Counted from the first letter of the stretch, positions 25,582 through 33,744 are shown. The stretch: 64,000 nt of DNA from Candidatus Gastranaerophilales bacterium (GCA_944324405.1 CALUWF010000006.1:1-64000), one strand, 5' to 3'. Program-made: numbers and translations. The notes: generated from the sequence alone by a model not told the origin.

Positions 25582-26850
25582 TTAGTTAATATTTTTTCTG
25601 ATATCTTTTGCGGCTGCTTCACCCATAGACATACAGCTTGACTGGACTCTGAGCGCTGCATGGGATTTAAAATCGCATCCTGCAATCTTTCCGATTGCAT
25701 AAAGGTTTTCAAAGTCTTTTGATTGAAGTGATTGAAGAGGAAATTCATAAGAGCAGACTTTATACAGCACGGAGGCATTTTTTTTATTAGAGTGAATATC
25801 AACGGGGTAATTTGAACATAAGGCAGGGTTATCAAATGTTTTTTGATTTATTATGTCCTCAATTGTGTAGTCATACCGGCATTTGACCCTGTTTATCTCA
25901 CGATAACCTGTTTTGGGGGCGATGTTTGATATGTAAGAGTTATTAAAACCGGGCAGATAGAGCTTCATAAAATTGTGGAGTCTTAATATAGCTTCTCGTG
26001 CTTCAATTATTGCTTTTGAGAAGTCAAACGGGTCGCAAGGGGTGTAATTTCTTATGCGAGGGCAGTTAAATGCAACGGATGACGGCATATTGGCGATACT
26101 AAAAAGCTGAAAATAAGATAAATCAGACTCTTTAAGTACTCCATCCCTTAATGCCCTTTTAAAATAGGTGTCGAGCGCCCATTTTTTTGTTTCATCCCAT
26201 GTGTATGCCGTGCTTAAATGTATATAGCTATCGGTTCGATAGGTAGTGGTAACATTTTTATCATCATCAATATCATCAAGAAAGGAGGAAAATTTGTCAA
26301 GATCAACTCCGCTTACAATAAAACGTAAACTCGGAGGTTGTTTTATATCATTATCAGCCCAAAATTCGCAATTGAGTATTTTTGAAAATGAGGCATCGCC
26401 GGTTGCATCTATATAATATTTCGATACGATTGGTAATGATAACATATTTGATAAAATTGTTATATCTTTTATCATGGTTTTATCGCAAGTTACATTTTTA
26501 ACTTCGCTTTCAAAAAGAATATCGCAGCCGACAGAAGTCAGCATTTTATCAAAAACAAGTTTTAAAATTATAGGGTTGAACCATCCCGGGTTGTCATCGC
26601 AATAAGTTTGCTGTGCGTTAAATTTTTTTGCATATTCAATAAGGTCACAGTAAAATTCCGTATTAATATTTTTCGTATCTGTTTTCATTACAGGGATCAC
26701 AAGTGCGCCTGTTATATCACCGCCGAGATAGTTTTCTTTTTCAACAAGCAAAGTCTTTAAATTTAATTTTGCGCAAATATATGCACATGAAACTCCCGCA
26801 ATCCCTCCGCCAATAATTGTAGCGTCATATATTTTATTGCCCGTGCCCAA
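25582..26850 (-). CDS. FAD-dependent oxidoreductase
   Basis: The 422-residue protein has an N-terminal FAD-binding fold (ATIIGGGIAGVSCAYIC near residue 10, then LLVEKENYLGGDITGA) and a C-terminal GKIAGCDFKSHAALRVQSS segment closing the FAD site, as in the FAD_oxidored-type flavoproteins. DATGDASFSKILNCEFW is a further typical flavin contact. The substrate is unknown. It stands alone, about 110 bp downstream of paralogue B on the same strand. No signal peptide is present, so it should be cytosolic. Confidence 0.85.
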   Translation of the reverse strand: MGTGNKIYDATIIGGGIAGVSCAYICAKLNLKTLLVEKENYLGGDITGALVIPVMKTDTKNINTEFYCDLIEYAKKFNAQQTYCDDNPGWFNPIILKLVFDKMLTSVGCDILFESEVKNVTCDKTMIKDITILSNMLSLPIVSKYYIDATGDASFSKILNCEFWADNDIKQPPSLRFIVSGVDLDKFSSFLDDIDDDKNVTTTYRTDSYIHLSTAYTWDETKKWALDTYFKRALRDGVLKESDLSYFQLFSIANMPSSVAFNCPRIRNYTPCDPFDFSKAIIEAREAILRLHNFMKLYLPGFNNSYISNIAPKTGYREINRVKCRYDYTIEDIINQKTFDNPALCSNYPVDIHSNKKNASVLYKVCSYEFPLQSLQSKDFENLYAIGKIAGCDFKSHAALRVQSSCMSMGEAAAKDIRKNIN

Positions 26851-26958
26851 TTTTACCTCTCAAATACATGCTGTCTTTAAATATCTAAATTATAGCATAC
26901 TAACCGAAAAAATTAAATTTACGATTTATGGGCATCTTAGCCTGTTTTTTATACGTAA

Positions 26959-26976
26959 CGATTGGTATCTATAATA
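26959..26976 (+). promoter_or_regulatory. 18-bp motif, site 1
   Basis: Sequence CGATTGGTATCTATAATA. It is one of five copies of CGATTGGTANYKATAAYA in 1.9 kb. Here the motif runs into a perfect TATAAT (26970-26975), so it may form the -10 region of the CheR-like gene about 140 bp downstream. Confidence 0.6.
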
Positions 26977-27111
26977 TATATTATGTAAGATTGCGTTTTA
27001 TTTTCCAGATAGGTATAAAACTTCATCTTGAAAATTTAAACCCTCTTAACGAGGCGTATAGCTTGTGTAATTTTATTAACAAAAATATATTTGTTCGTGT
27101 TTTATAAATAT

Positions 27112-27882
27112 ATGAAAATATCGCCGATAAGCTTTGGTTCAAATAATCTGATATACACACGTCACCCGGCAAACGAGTATAGAATTATGCGAGTTAGCTG
27201 TCATACTTCAATGTTTAGAAGTGATATGGATTGGCGGGCGTTTTCTTCAGTCCTGAGCGAATATTTTAAAAATAGTGAAAGGGTAAATATAATTAACGGA
27301 GGATGTTCAGATGGAAGTGAGACATACACTTTGTGCCTTTCTTTGCTCAACAATGCGGACAATCACTCGGCGATGAAATTTTTTCCGATAAGCGCATATG
27401 ATTATAATGAATTTATGATTGACGCTGTACTTGGAGGGTATATTAACCTTACTCCCGAGGATGTAGTGGTGCTTCGTGAAAATTTGGGGTACAAACTTGG
27501 TGAATATTTTATGCGTCTTGACAATCCGCCGCGCAACAGCATGGAAAAATTTAAAGAGAGAAAAACTACTACATACAAGGTTTCGGACAAATTGCGACAT
27601 CTTGTGGATTACAGGAGGGCTAATATTCTTGATGTACTTGAGGGTATGAGTGATAATACGCAAAATGTTGTTTTTATGTTTAGAAATGCGGTACCTTACC
27701 TTTCAACATTTGAGCGCGAGAAACTCTTTGAACTTATTGGCAAAAAGTTGGGCTCCAATACAGTCATGGCGTTTGGAGGCTTTGATAATAACACATATGG
27801 TAGCTATATTGATGCAACTGCCAGAAAGTTAGGGTACTTACAGAAGGTTAAAAACGGCAACTCTCTGGTTTACTTAAAATAA
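27112..27882 (+). CDS. CheR-like SAM-dependent methyltransferase
   Basis: A 256-residue protein from ATG 27112 (MKISPISFGSNN); the frame opens further up but has no better start. INGGCSDGSETYTLCLSLL matches the CheR motif I around the SAM site, AYDYNEFMIDAVLGGY matches the next SAM-contact block, and VVFMFRNAVPYLSTFEREKLF corresponds to the CheR FCRNVLIYF helix. CheR enzymes methylate chemoreceptor glutamates, yet no chemotaxis gene is nearby and the NP..F residues have diverged, so the substrate is probably different. The N-terminus carries the recurrent MKI.PISFG signature. There is no Shine-Dalgarno sequence. It is flanked by copies of the 18-bp motif. Confidence 0.78.
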   Translation: MKISPISFGSNNLIYTRHPANEYRIMRVSCHTSMFRSDMDWRAFSSVLSEYFKNSERVNIINGGCSDGSETYTLCLSLLNNADNHSAMKFFPISAYDYNEFMIDAVLGGYINLTPEDVVVLRENLGYKLGEYFMRLDNPPRNSMEKFKERKTTTYKVSDKLRHLVDYRRANILDVLEGMSDNTQNVVFMFRNAVPYLSTFEREKLFELIGKKLGSNTVMAFGGFDNNTYGSYIDATARKLGYLQKVKNGNSLVYLK

Positions 27883-27892
27883 ATGTACTATT

Positions 27893-27910
27893 CGATTGGT
27901 AGTGATAATA
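27893..27910 (+). promoter_or_regulatory. 18-bp motif, site 2
   Basis: Sequence CGATTGGTAGTGATAATA, 10 bp after the CheR-like stop. It is preceded by ACTATT, giving a 15-mer (27887-27901) repeated in inverted orientation at 28858-28872. Confidence 0.6.
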
Positions 27911-27927
27911 TTGAAAAATAGATTTAC

Positions 27928-27945
27928 TATTATCGTTACCAATCG
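27928..27945 (-). promoter_or_regulatory. 18-bp motif, site 3
   Basis: Minus-strand copy CGATTGGTAACGATAATA. It faces site 2 with 17 bp between them, in the 284-bp gap before the response regulator. Confidence 0.6.
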
Positions 27946-27983
27946 TTTAGATAAAAATTTTAATTTTATTATTTAATAGTTTT

Positions 27984-28001
27984 TGTTATCGATACCAATC
28001 G
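27984..28001 (-). promoter_or_regulatory. 18-bp motif, site 4
   Basis: Minus-strand copy CGATTGGTATCGATAACA. Here the motif sits in a dyad (ATCGAT-TGGT-ATCGAT), suggesting a dimeric binding protein. Confidence 0.6.
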
Positions 28002-28166
28002 ATACGATATCCATATATTATTTTCTGTTTTAAAATACAAGTTAAACTTTTTATTATTTTTTTTATTTTTTTAAAATAGTATAGCAAAATGATTATTCCG
28101 TTAATGAAAGCAAATCTTATTATTTATATACTTGATATAAATTTAATTTTCTGCGAAGGAGTGATT

Positions 28167-28847
28167 ATGCAAATTCAAGATAATAAAAAGAAAATAAGAG
28201 TTATTTTAATTGAAGATCATAAGCTTATGCGCGTCGGACTTAAATCGCTTTTTGAAAAATATGGCGATATAAGCGTCATAACAGAGTCTGAGAGCGGAAA
28301 AGAGGGGATTGAAAAGGTTAGAGTCCACAACCCTGACGTAGTTATAATTGATGTTGGGTTAAATGACATTTCAGGGGTTGAAGTTGCAAAAAGAATTTTA
28401 TCTTTTAACCCGGATACAAAAATCATGATGCTCACATCGCATATTAATTTGCAGGATGTTGCAGAGTCTTTAAAAGCAGGTGTGTATGCTTATGTGCTAA
28501 AAGATATAAATTCTGATATGCTGGCAATGGTTTTGCGTAGTGTAAATGACGGGGCAATATGGCTTGATCCGAAAGTTGTTCCCCTGCTTAGAGAGTCGGG
28601 AAGCGGAATAATTCCTGCAAAAACAAGAAGCAGAGCGAATTTTAAGGCTTCGCACGGAAATTTAACGGAAAGAGAGTATGAAGTCTTAAAGCTTGTTGTG
28701 GACGGAAAGTCAAATTATGAAATTGCGCAGATTTTAAAGATAAGCGAACATACCTCAAAAGCGCATGTGTGCAATATTATTCAAAAGCTTGTAGTGGATG
28801 ATAGAACACAGGCTGCGGTTAAGGCAATTAAAGAAGGGCTTGTATAA
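28167..28847 (+). CDS. NarL/FixJ-type response regulator
   Basis: A 226-residue two-domain regulator. The receiver domain (1-125) has the acidic pair in LIEDHKL (Glu16, Asp17), the phospho-acceptor Asp62 in VVIIDVGLND, Thr in MMLTSH and Lys in YVLKDIN. The C-terminal LuxR-type helix-turn-helix starts LTEREYEVLKLVVDG (about 166) and contains NYEIAQILKISEHTSKAHV. I start at ATG 28167 because GAAGGAG lies just before it; the frame extends to 28089 without a ribosome site. No kinase is adjacent. Repeats of an 18-bp motif lie upstream (27893-28001) and just past the stop (28849), so autoregulation is plausible. Confidence 0.95.
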   Translation: MQIQDNKKKIRVILIEDHKLMRVGLKSLFEKYGDISVITESESGKEGIEKVRVHNPDVVIIDVGLNDISGVEVAKRILSFNPDTKIMMLTSHINLQDVAESLKAGVYAYVLKDINSDMLAMVLRSVNDGAIWLDPKVVPLLRESGSGIIPAKTRSRANFKASHGNLTEREYEVLKLVVDGKSNYEIAQILKISEHTSKAHVCNIIQKLVVDDRTQAAVKAIKEGLV

Positions 28848-28848
28848 T

Positions 28849-28866
28849 TGTTATCAATACCAATCG
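28849..28866 (-). promoter_or_regulatory. 18-bp motif, site 5
   Basis: Minus-strand copy CGATTGGTATTGATAACA, starting 2 bp after the response-regulator stop codon. With ACTATT it extends to a 15-mer identical to site 2 in inverted orientation, so the pair brackets the regulator gene. Confidence 0.6.
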
Positions 28867-28890
28867 AATAGTAATAATATATAAAAATAA

Positions 28891-28914
28891 ACGCAAACCT
28901 TTTGCGATTTGCGT
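28891..28914 (+). terminator. Hairpin after the response regulator
   Basis: A 7-bp stem (ACGCAAA and TTTGCGT) about 45 bp after the stop codon. No clear T-tract follows, so termination would be weak. Confidence 0.4.
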
Positions 28915-29091
28915 CAAATAAGCACAAAAAATAAAATGTATTTAAGATAGTTTCTTGAAATAATATTAACTTTACACTGCCTTCACATGCTAAATATCGG
29001 TCTGCAAAATAAAAACTTTAGGTTTTTTACTTTAATATTTTACATTTGTTAACATTATCATATTATTTATTTGTGCTTTGTTAATATTTGT

Positions 29092-29658
29092 TTACACATT
29101 TGGCCATCGTTTTGTGTATAATTTATCAGTCATAATGGCGGTTCTTGGTACATGTTCTTCGGTTGTTATATATTTTTTTATTGTGTCGAGCATTTTCTTG
29201 CCGCTGCTCCTTGAAACGTATTCGTTATTTAAATTTGTGTCAAATGTTTCTAAAATAGAATTAACAAGCATGTTTCCTTTATCGGTAAGCAGTGTGCTGC
29301 TTGCAGGTTTTTTGTTTTCTTGCAGAAATTTTTGTGCCGCAATGCTGTGTTCGCGCTCCAGAAAGCTTTTTATCTTACGTCTTGCGCTAAGCGGCGTAAG
29401 CTGTTTCTTAATAAATTGTGCGTTTTTATCACCAAATGTTGTTGTTGAATAAGAAAAGAAGTCTTCAATTATATTTGTACTTGTATTTGCGCTAAGCATT
29501 CTTTTTAAGATGTTTTTAGTGGTGTAGGGTGCTTGATCCGTAAAATCGGTCAGATTTTTTGTTATAAAACGTTTAGCGGCGTTTTCACCCTTTTGTGTCA
29601 GTCTTGCCATTCCAAATGTTGTCTGGGGGACTTTTGATGTTTGAAAGTTTGCTTGCAT
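29092..29658 (-). CDS. Hypothetical protein, 188 aa, with TTFG signature
   Basis: I recognise no domain. The protein begins MQANFQTSKVPQTTFGMARL, carrying the [ST][IT][SNT]FG signature seen in other lineage-specific proteins here. The rest is helical, with many Lys, Thr and Ser residues and a basic stretch (LSARRKIKSFLEREH). GTTAAC rather than a good ribosome site precedes the ATG. It is convergent with the response regulator and divergent from the acetyltransferase at 29775 (116 bp apart). Confidence 0.7.
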   Translation of the reverse strand: MQANFQTSKVPQTTFGMARLTQKGENAAKRFITKNLTDFTDQAPYTTKNILKRMLSANTSTNIIEDFFSYSTTTFGDKNAQFIKKQLTPLSARRKIKSFLEREHSIAAQKFLQENKKPASSTLLTDKGNMLVNSILETFDTNLNNEYVSRSSGKKMLDTIKKYITTEEHVPRTAIMTDKLYTKRWPNV

Positions 29659-29774
29659 TGTGTTAACCTCGTTTTACTAAGTATTGTTTTGCAATAGATA
29701 CAATGCTTGTAAAATCTAATTTTGAACGAAGAAATAAATTCTTTTTTACAAAACGTAACACAAAAGGGGGGAAT

Positions 29775-30344
29775 ATGGAGCTGAACAAGTGTAATACCGA
29801 TATATTTTTTAATATGGTGTATCAGGATTTACTGTTGCAGTTCCCCCGGCAAGAGCTTAAAAGCTCCGATAAATTTAGGGAGCTGCTTACTTCTGGTGCT
29901 TATGAAGCATATATTGCATCTATAGACGGGGATGTATTAGGTTATGTAATATTGGCACATTTTGAAGAATATCTGTGGATTGATTATGTGGCTATTTTAA
30001 GAGAATTTCACTCGAGGGGCTACGGAGGTACTCTTTTGGAGCATATAAAAAACAACTTTAAAAATTATCATGGAATTTTTCTTGAAGTTGAAATGGAAAA
30101 TCCGAAGATGGCAAATACATTAAAGAGAGTTAAATTCTATAAAAACCATGGGGCAAAAAAGCTTGAGGGGCGCTATTTTTACCCCAATCAATACGGTGAT
30201 TTGCAAATGGATTTATATTACATTCCACTTAAAAAGAATGCGGTGCGGGGGTATGAAATAAAAAGAGTGATAGAAGGAGTTTTTAAGCTGCTGCACGGCG
30301 ATATTTCTCACCTTGGCAATGTTTTATCAAAGATTGTTTTTTAG
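29775..30344 (+). CDS. GNAT-family N-acetyltransferase
   Basis: A 189-residue protein from ATG 29775, chosen because GGGGGG lies a few bases upstream; the frame opens at 29703 without such a site. The GNAT core is visible: IASIDGDVLGYVILAHF, then WIDYVAILREFHSRGYGGTLL with the R-x-x-G-x-G acetyl-CoA loop, and a C-terminal VKFYKNHGAKK block. A short basic helical tail follows (about 155-189). The acceptor is unknown. It lies 42 bp upstream of the secreted protein gene at 30387, on the same strand. Confidence 0.85.
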   Translation: MELNKCNTDIFFNMVYQDLLLQFPRQELKSSDKFRELLTSGAYEAYIASIDGDVLGYVILAHFEEYLWIDYVAILREFHSRGYGGTLLEHIKNNFKNYHGIFLEVEMENPKMANTLKRVKFYKNHGAKKLEGRYFYPNQYGDLQMDLYYIPLKKNAVRGYEIKRVIEGVFKLLHGDISHLGNVLSKIVF

Positions 30345-30386
30345 CTTTATTTTTGCTAGGATTGTTAAAGTTTTTATGGAGGATTT

Positions 30387-31376
30387 ATGAAAAAATATTA
30401 CTTATCTTTTATTGTTTTGCTTTGTATGCTTTTTTGTTTTCAAACCGGTGCAAATGCATATGATTTAAGCGCAAGACACGATATATTCACTCCTGCTTTT
30501 CAGCTTTTGTGGCAGGATTTTAAAAATGTAATTTCCACAAAAAAAATTAACTTTAAGGGATTGGATCCTTCCGTTGCGCGAGTTTTAAATGCCAACCCTT
30601 TTACATCGGATGATATAAACTCAGAGTCTTATTATAAGATTGCAGCGCCGGTATCTTATGAACTTAAAGCTAAAATTCAAAGAGAGATTTTTGAAAAATT
30701 CGGCGAATCAAGCAAGATTTTAGATGGCATAGATTGGGAGCCAAAGGATGCTGAAGAATACCTTTTGTATGCTCTTTTGAAAAAAGATGTGGAATTTCTT
30801 GCAGAATTTGAAGTTCTTGACTCCAGGACTTTTAACGGCTCAAAGGACATTTACAAGTTCTTTGGTGTAAATAAAGATGCGAACAAGTATTCAAAGTGGG
30901 TAAAGCCTCTTTTTTATGAATACGACTGGGATTATGCAGTCTCGATTGAAACAAAATCCGGTGACAGAATAATTTTATACAGGACGGATTCTCCTCAAAA
31001 TGTATATGATTTATATCATCAAATAGATAAAAAGACTACGCGTGCGCTTAAATTCGGCGATAGCGACAAATTAATCATACCTTTTATTTCGCTTAATGAG
31101 CGCATCGAGTATCCGAAACTATGTAATAAAGTAATTAACGATACCAGATTTGTGATTGCAAAAGCTATTGATGATATTGAGTTTAAACTTGATAATAAAG
31201 GCGCAAAATTAAGAAATGAGGCAGCTATGCAAATTAAAACCTGTTCTCTTCCGGTTCCGGGCCGAGGTAAGGTTTTTGATTTTTCAAAGCCGTTTGTGCT
31301 TTATATGGTTGAAAAAGACAAGTCACTTCCCTATTTTGCACTTAGGATAAATGACACCAGATTTCTTGAAAAATAA
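30387..31376 (+). CDS. Secreted protein with possible serpin-like C-terminus
   Basis: The 329-residue protein has a clear signal peptide (MKKYYLSFIVLLCMLFCFQTG, then ANA and YDLS). The mature part starts with AFQLLWQDFKNVIS. Near the C-terminus, KLRNEAAMQI followed by FDFSKPFVLYMVEKDKSLPY resembles the serpin hinge and the PFLF-type shutter strand, and a few bacterial secreted proteins with this layout are annotated as serpin-like. This similarity is weak and I would not infer protease inhibition. GGAGG precedes the ATG. A terminator hairpin follows at 31384. Confidence 0.75.
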   Translation: MKKYYLSFIVLLCMLFCFQTGANAYDLSARHDIFTPAFQLLWQDFKNVISTKKINFKGLDPSVARVLNANPFTSDDINSESYYKIAAPVSYELKAKIQREIFEKFGESSKILDGIDWEPKDAEEYLLYALLKKDVEFLAEFEVLDSRTFNGSKDIYKFFGVNKDANKYSKWVKPLFYEYDWDYAVSIETKSGDRIILYRTDSPQNVYDLYHQIDKKTTRALKFGDSDKLIIPFISLNERIEYPKLCNKVINDTRFVIAKAIDDIEFKLDNKGAKLRNEAAMQIKTCSLPVPGRGKVFDFSKPFVLYMVEKDKSLPYFALRINDTRFLEK

Positions 31377-31383
31377 CTTAACA

Positions 31384-31415
31384 TAAGGGGCAAAAATATT
31401 TTTGTTTGCCCCTTA
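31384..31415 (+). terminator. Terminator hairpin directly before the next start codon
   Basis: A perfect 11-bp stem (TAAGGGGCAAA and TTTGCCCCTTA) followed by TATTTTATAATT. It lies 8 bp after the stop of the secreted-protein gene, and its right arm ends 12 bp before the ATG at 31428. Either transcription of the next gene begins within the hairpin region or the hairpin is partly read through. Confidence 0.75.
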
Positions 31416-31427
31416 TATTTTATAATT

Positions 31428-33185
31428 ATGAAAATAAATTTTTCTGCTTTAAATAAATTATATTCTTTGTCGTATCCGAAAGATGCTTCTGCGGGTGTTA
31501 ATAATCCTTATGTTCCGAAAATGCGCGGGTTAAGTCAAGATGTGTTTGTAAAATCAACTAATTCTATTAATTTCGGGTACAATTTTGCGCTAAAACAGCC
31601 CCGGGGTATTCCTTGTGCATATTGCGGCAAAGAAATGCTTTCAAAAGATGCCGTATATGAAATAATCGGATTACGCGGGCAAAAGCTTGCCGACAGGCTC
31701 GACGATTTTGCAATGCAGGGCTTAAACAATATGACTGTTCAGTCCCGCCTTGCATTATATTATATAAAGTCTGTTGCGTTAAATAATTCAAATAAAACCG
31801 GCAAGGAAATTTTGCCCATTGTTTACACGCGCGCTCGCAACAGAATGCTAATTAAGCAGATGGATGTTTATTCAAGAATCGAGCAGTTGGCTCGTGATTT
31901 AAATTCTGATGAGCTTTTAGATTATATTAGCAAGGTTAAAAACCAAGATGCTGTCCTAAATCCCGACATTTCTCTTGATGAATTATCTGATTTTCTTGTT
32001 AACAGGATACATATTCAATTCAGAAAAGATGTCATAATGAATGTTACAAGCATCGCTTCAAAAGGCATGCAAAACGGCAATGTGGATACGTGGTTAAATG
32101 TTGTAAATGAGATTTCAAAATTGCCTTCTTCGAAAACCGATCCTGATGCATTACTTGTAAAATATGTTTCAAGGGCTTTGCGGAAAGACCCTAAGATAGA
32201 AAACGAACTTATATCCTTAAATGATGACTCGGCAGCACTTTTCTATTCAAATATTCTCTCTCCTTATGTTGCGACCGCAGAACATGTTCAACCTCACAGT
32301 CATTTTGGTGAAAATGGTACAAATAATTATCTTACCGTACATTCGCATTGCAATATGCGGCGAAGTTCAATTCCGTTTTCCGAATACGTTGTAAAAAAGC
32401 CTGAAATTTTGGATCACATCGTTAATTATCTAAAAGCAATCATGGTTGCCAATTTGAATAATTTAAACGGTTTCAGCAAACTAGGCTATATTACAAATAT
32501 AAGCAGTAAGCTTAAATCTCAACTGCATGATGCCAAGGATGTTCCTGCCGTTAAAAAATTCTTTGCCGAGCTTGATAATATTTCACTTATGAAGCCTGAT
32601 GTAAAGCTTTCAAAGCCCGATGCAAACGTCAGGAGGGAATTGCTTGAAAAATTTAATGCTAAATTAACCGGCCTTGATTCAACGGTCGAACAATCACTAA
32701 GAGAAAAGTTCGCAAACATTCTTGTAAAATACAAGGGTGCTGAACTTGATATGGTGCTTGATAATCTCCTATACAGCAGTTTTGATTCGCTTAAGGAAAC
32801 AAGATTTACTAAGTTTGAAAAAGTACTTCAACACCTTAATCCTGATAATGAAGCACCTTATGTTGAACTTGTTGAAAAACTAAGAGATACTGACCCGATT
32901 TTAACTAGCAAAAGTCCTCTTGAGAGTGATTTTAATTCTATATTAAGTGACAGTTTTATATTTAATCACAAACTGCTTGTTTCAAACATGCTGCATTTTG
33001 CAGACAATGATTTGCTTGAACCGGGTGAAAAAAATTATATTTCATTCTTGCCCAAAAGGCTTGCCATAAAAAGAAATTTTGACCTTTATTGCATGAAAAT
33101 TCTGCTCAACGCAAGAGATACAAAGGGGCATTATAATAAATCAAAAATTTATAAACTCTTGCGAACTTTTGAATTTGACGCGTAA
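31428..33185 (+). CDS. HNH-nuclease-like protein with large insertion
   Basis: The 585-residue protein starts MKINFSALNKLY and carries SINFGYN near residue 45. At 63-67 it has CAYCG, and near 285-306 EHVQPHSHFGENGTNNYL followed by HSHCN. Together these resemble an HNH endonuclease core (CxxC knuckle, [DE]H..P.S..G...N, then a cysteine-Asn end), but about 215 residues are inserted between the two parts and the usual last CxxC is HxxC. Residues 320-585 are helical and unrecognised. It may bind or cut nucleic acid, or be a structural relic. No Shine-Dalgarno sequence is present; a hairpin lies just upstream. It abuts the convergent mdaB-like gene. Confidence 0.8.
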   Translation: MKINFSALNKLYSLSYPKDASAGVNNPYVPKMRGLSQDVFVKSTNSINFGYNFALKQPRGIPCAYCGKEMLSKDAVYEIIGLRGQKLADRLDDFAMQGLNNMTVQSRLALYYIKSVALNNSNKTGKEILPIVYTRARNRMLIKQMDVYSRIEQLARDLNSDELLDYISKVKNQDAVLNPDISLDELSDFLVNRIHIQFRKDVIMNVTSIASKGMQNGNVDTWLNVVNEISKLPSSKTDPDALLVKYVSRALRKDPKIENELISLNDDSAALFYSNILSPYVATAEHVQPHSHFGENGTNNYLTVHSHCNMRRSSIPFSEYVVKKPEILDHIVNYLKAIMVANLNNLNGFSKLGYITNISSKLKSQLHDAKDVPAVKKFFAELDNISLMKPDVKLSKPDANVRRELLEKFNAKLTGLDSTVEQSLREKFANILVKYKGAELDMVLDNLLYSSFDSLKETRFTKFEKVLQHLNPDNEAPYVELVEKLRDTDPILTSKSPLESDFNSILSDSFIFNHKLLVSNMLHFADNDLLEPGEKNYISFLPKRLAIKRNFDLYCMKILLNARDTKGHYNKSKIYKLLRTFEFDA

Positions 33186-33731
33186 CTATTTAAAATATTT
33201 ATTTAAGTGAAATCGTAATCTGTCAAGCTCTCTTTCAATGTTTTTAATGTGCAGGGCATTGTATATGCAAAATGTTTCAATTTTTTCCATGGCGCAAAAT
33301 TTGTGTATTTTGTGCTGTGCTATGTAAATATCATCAATGCTTCGCATGTCAAAAAATGAATTTGTGTCGCTGAAATCTTTTTCATTGGCGGCACAGGTGA
33401 GCGAAAACATATATTTTTTACCCTCTAACAGTCCGCATTTGCCATAATCTTTGCATGGCGTGTAGAATATTTTATTTAAAAATACTTCATCAAAGTATTT
33501 CTTTAAAATCCAGGGTACGCTAAACCAGTTTATTGGATTTTGATATATTACCGCATCTGCCCATTTGTATTTCTCCGCTTCTTCTTCGGGGGTATAGCCC
33601 TGCTCTACAACAGTTGTTTTTATGTCGTGATTTTCTGACAGAGTTTTTACTATTTCTTCAAATAGCGTGCAGTTAAGCTTTCCTGTTGAATACCAATAAT
33701 ACTTATGCCCGTTTATAACCAAAATTTTCAT
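33186..33731 (-). CDS. MdaB-like NAD(P)H:quinone oxidoreductase
   Basis: The 181-residue protein has the flavodoxin-like fold of the MdaB family: MKILVINGHKYYWYSTGKLN at the N-terminus for FMN/FAD phosphate and QNPINWFSVPWILKKYFDEVF near residue 65, a strong family signature. MdaB-type enzymes reduce quinones by two electrons and are linked to oxidative and drug stress. It is cytosolic. It lies 60 bp upstream of the end of the TolC-like gene on the same strand, close to the MarR efflux locus, so co-regulation is possible but not shown. Confidence 0.88.
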   Translation of the reverse strand: MKILVINGHKYYWYSTGKLNCTLFEEIVKTLSENHDIKTTVVEQGYTPEEEAEKYKWADAVIYQNPINWFSVPWILKKYFDEVFLNKIFYTPCKDYGKCGLLEGKKYMFSLTCAANEKDFSDTNSFFDMRSIDDIYIAQHKIHKFCAMEKIETFCIYNALHIKNIERELDRLRFHLNKYFK

Positions 33732-33744
33732 AGTAAAAGAATAC

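Noticed and set aside
27887-28872. Insertion element around the response regulator
   Set aside because: No transposase and no target-site duplication; three further motif copies outside a simple end arrangement fit operators better.
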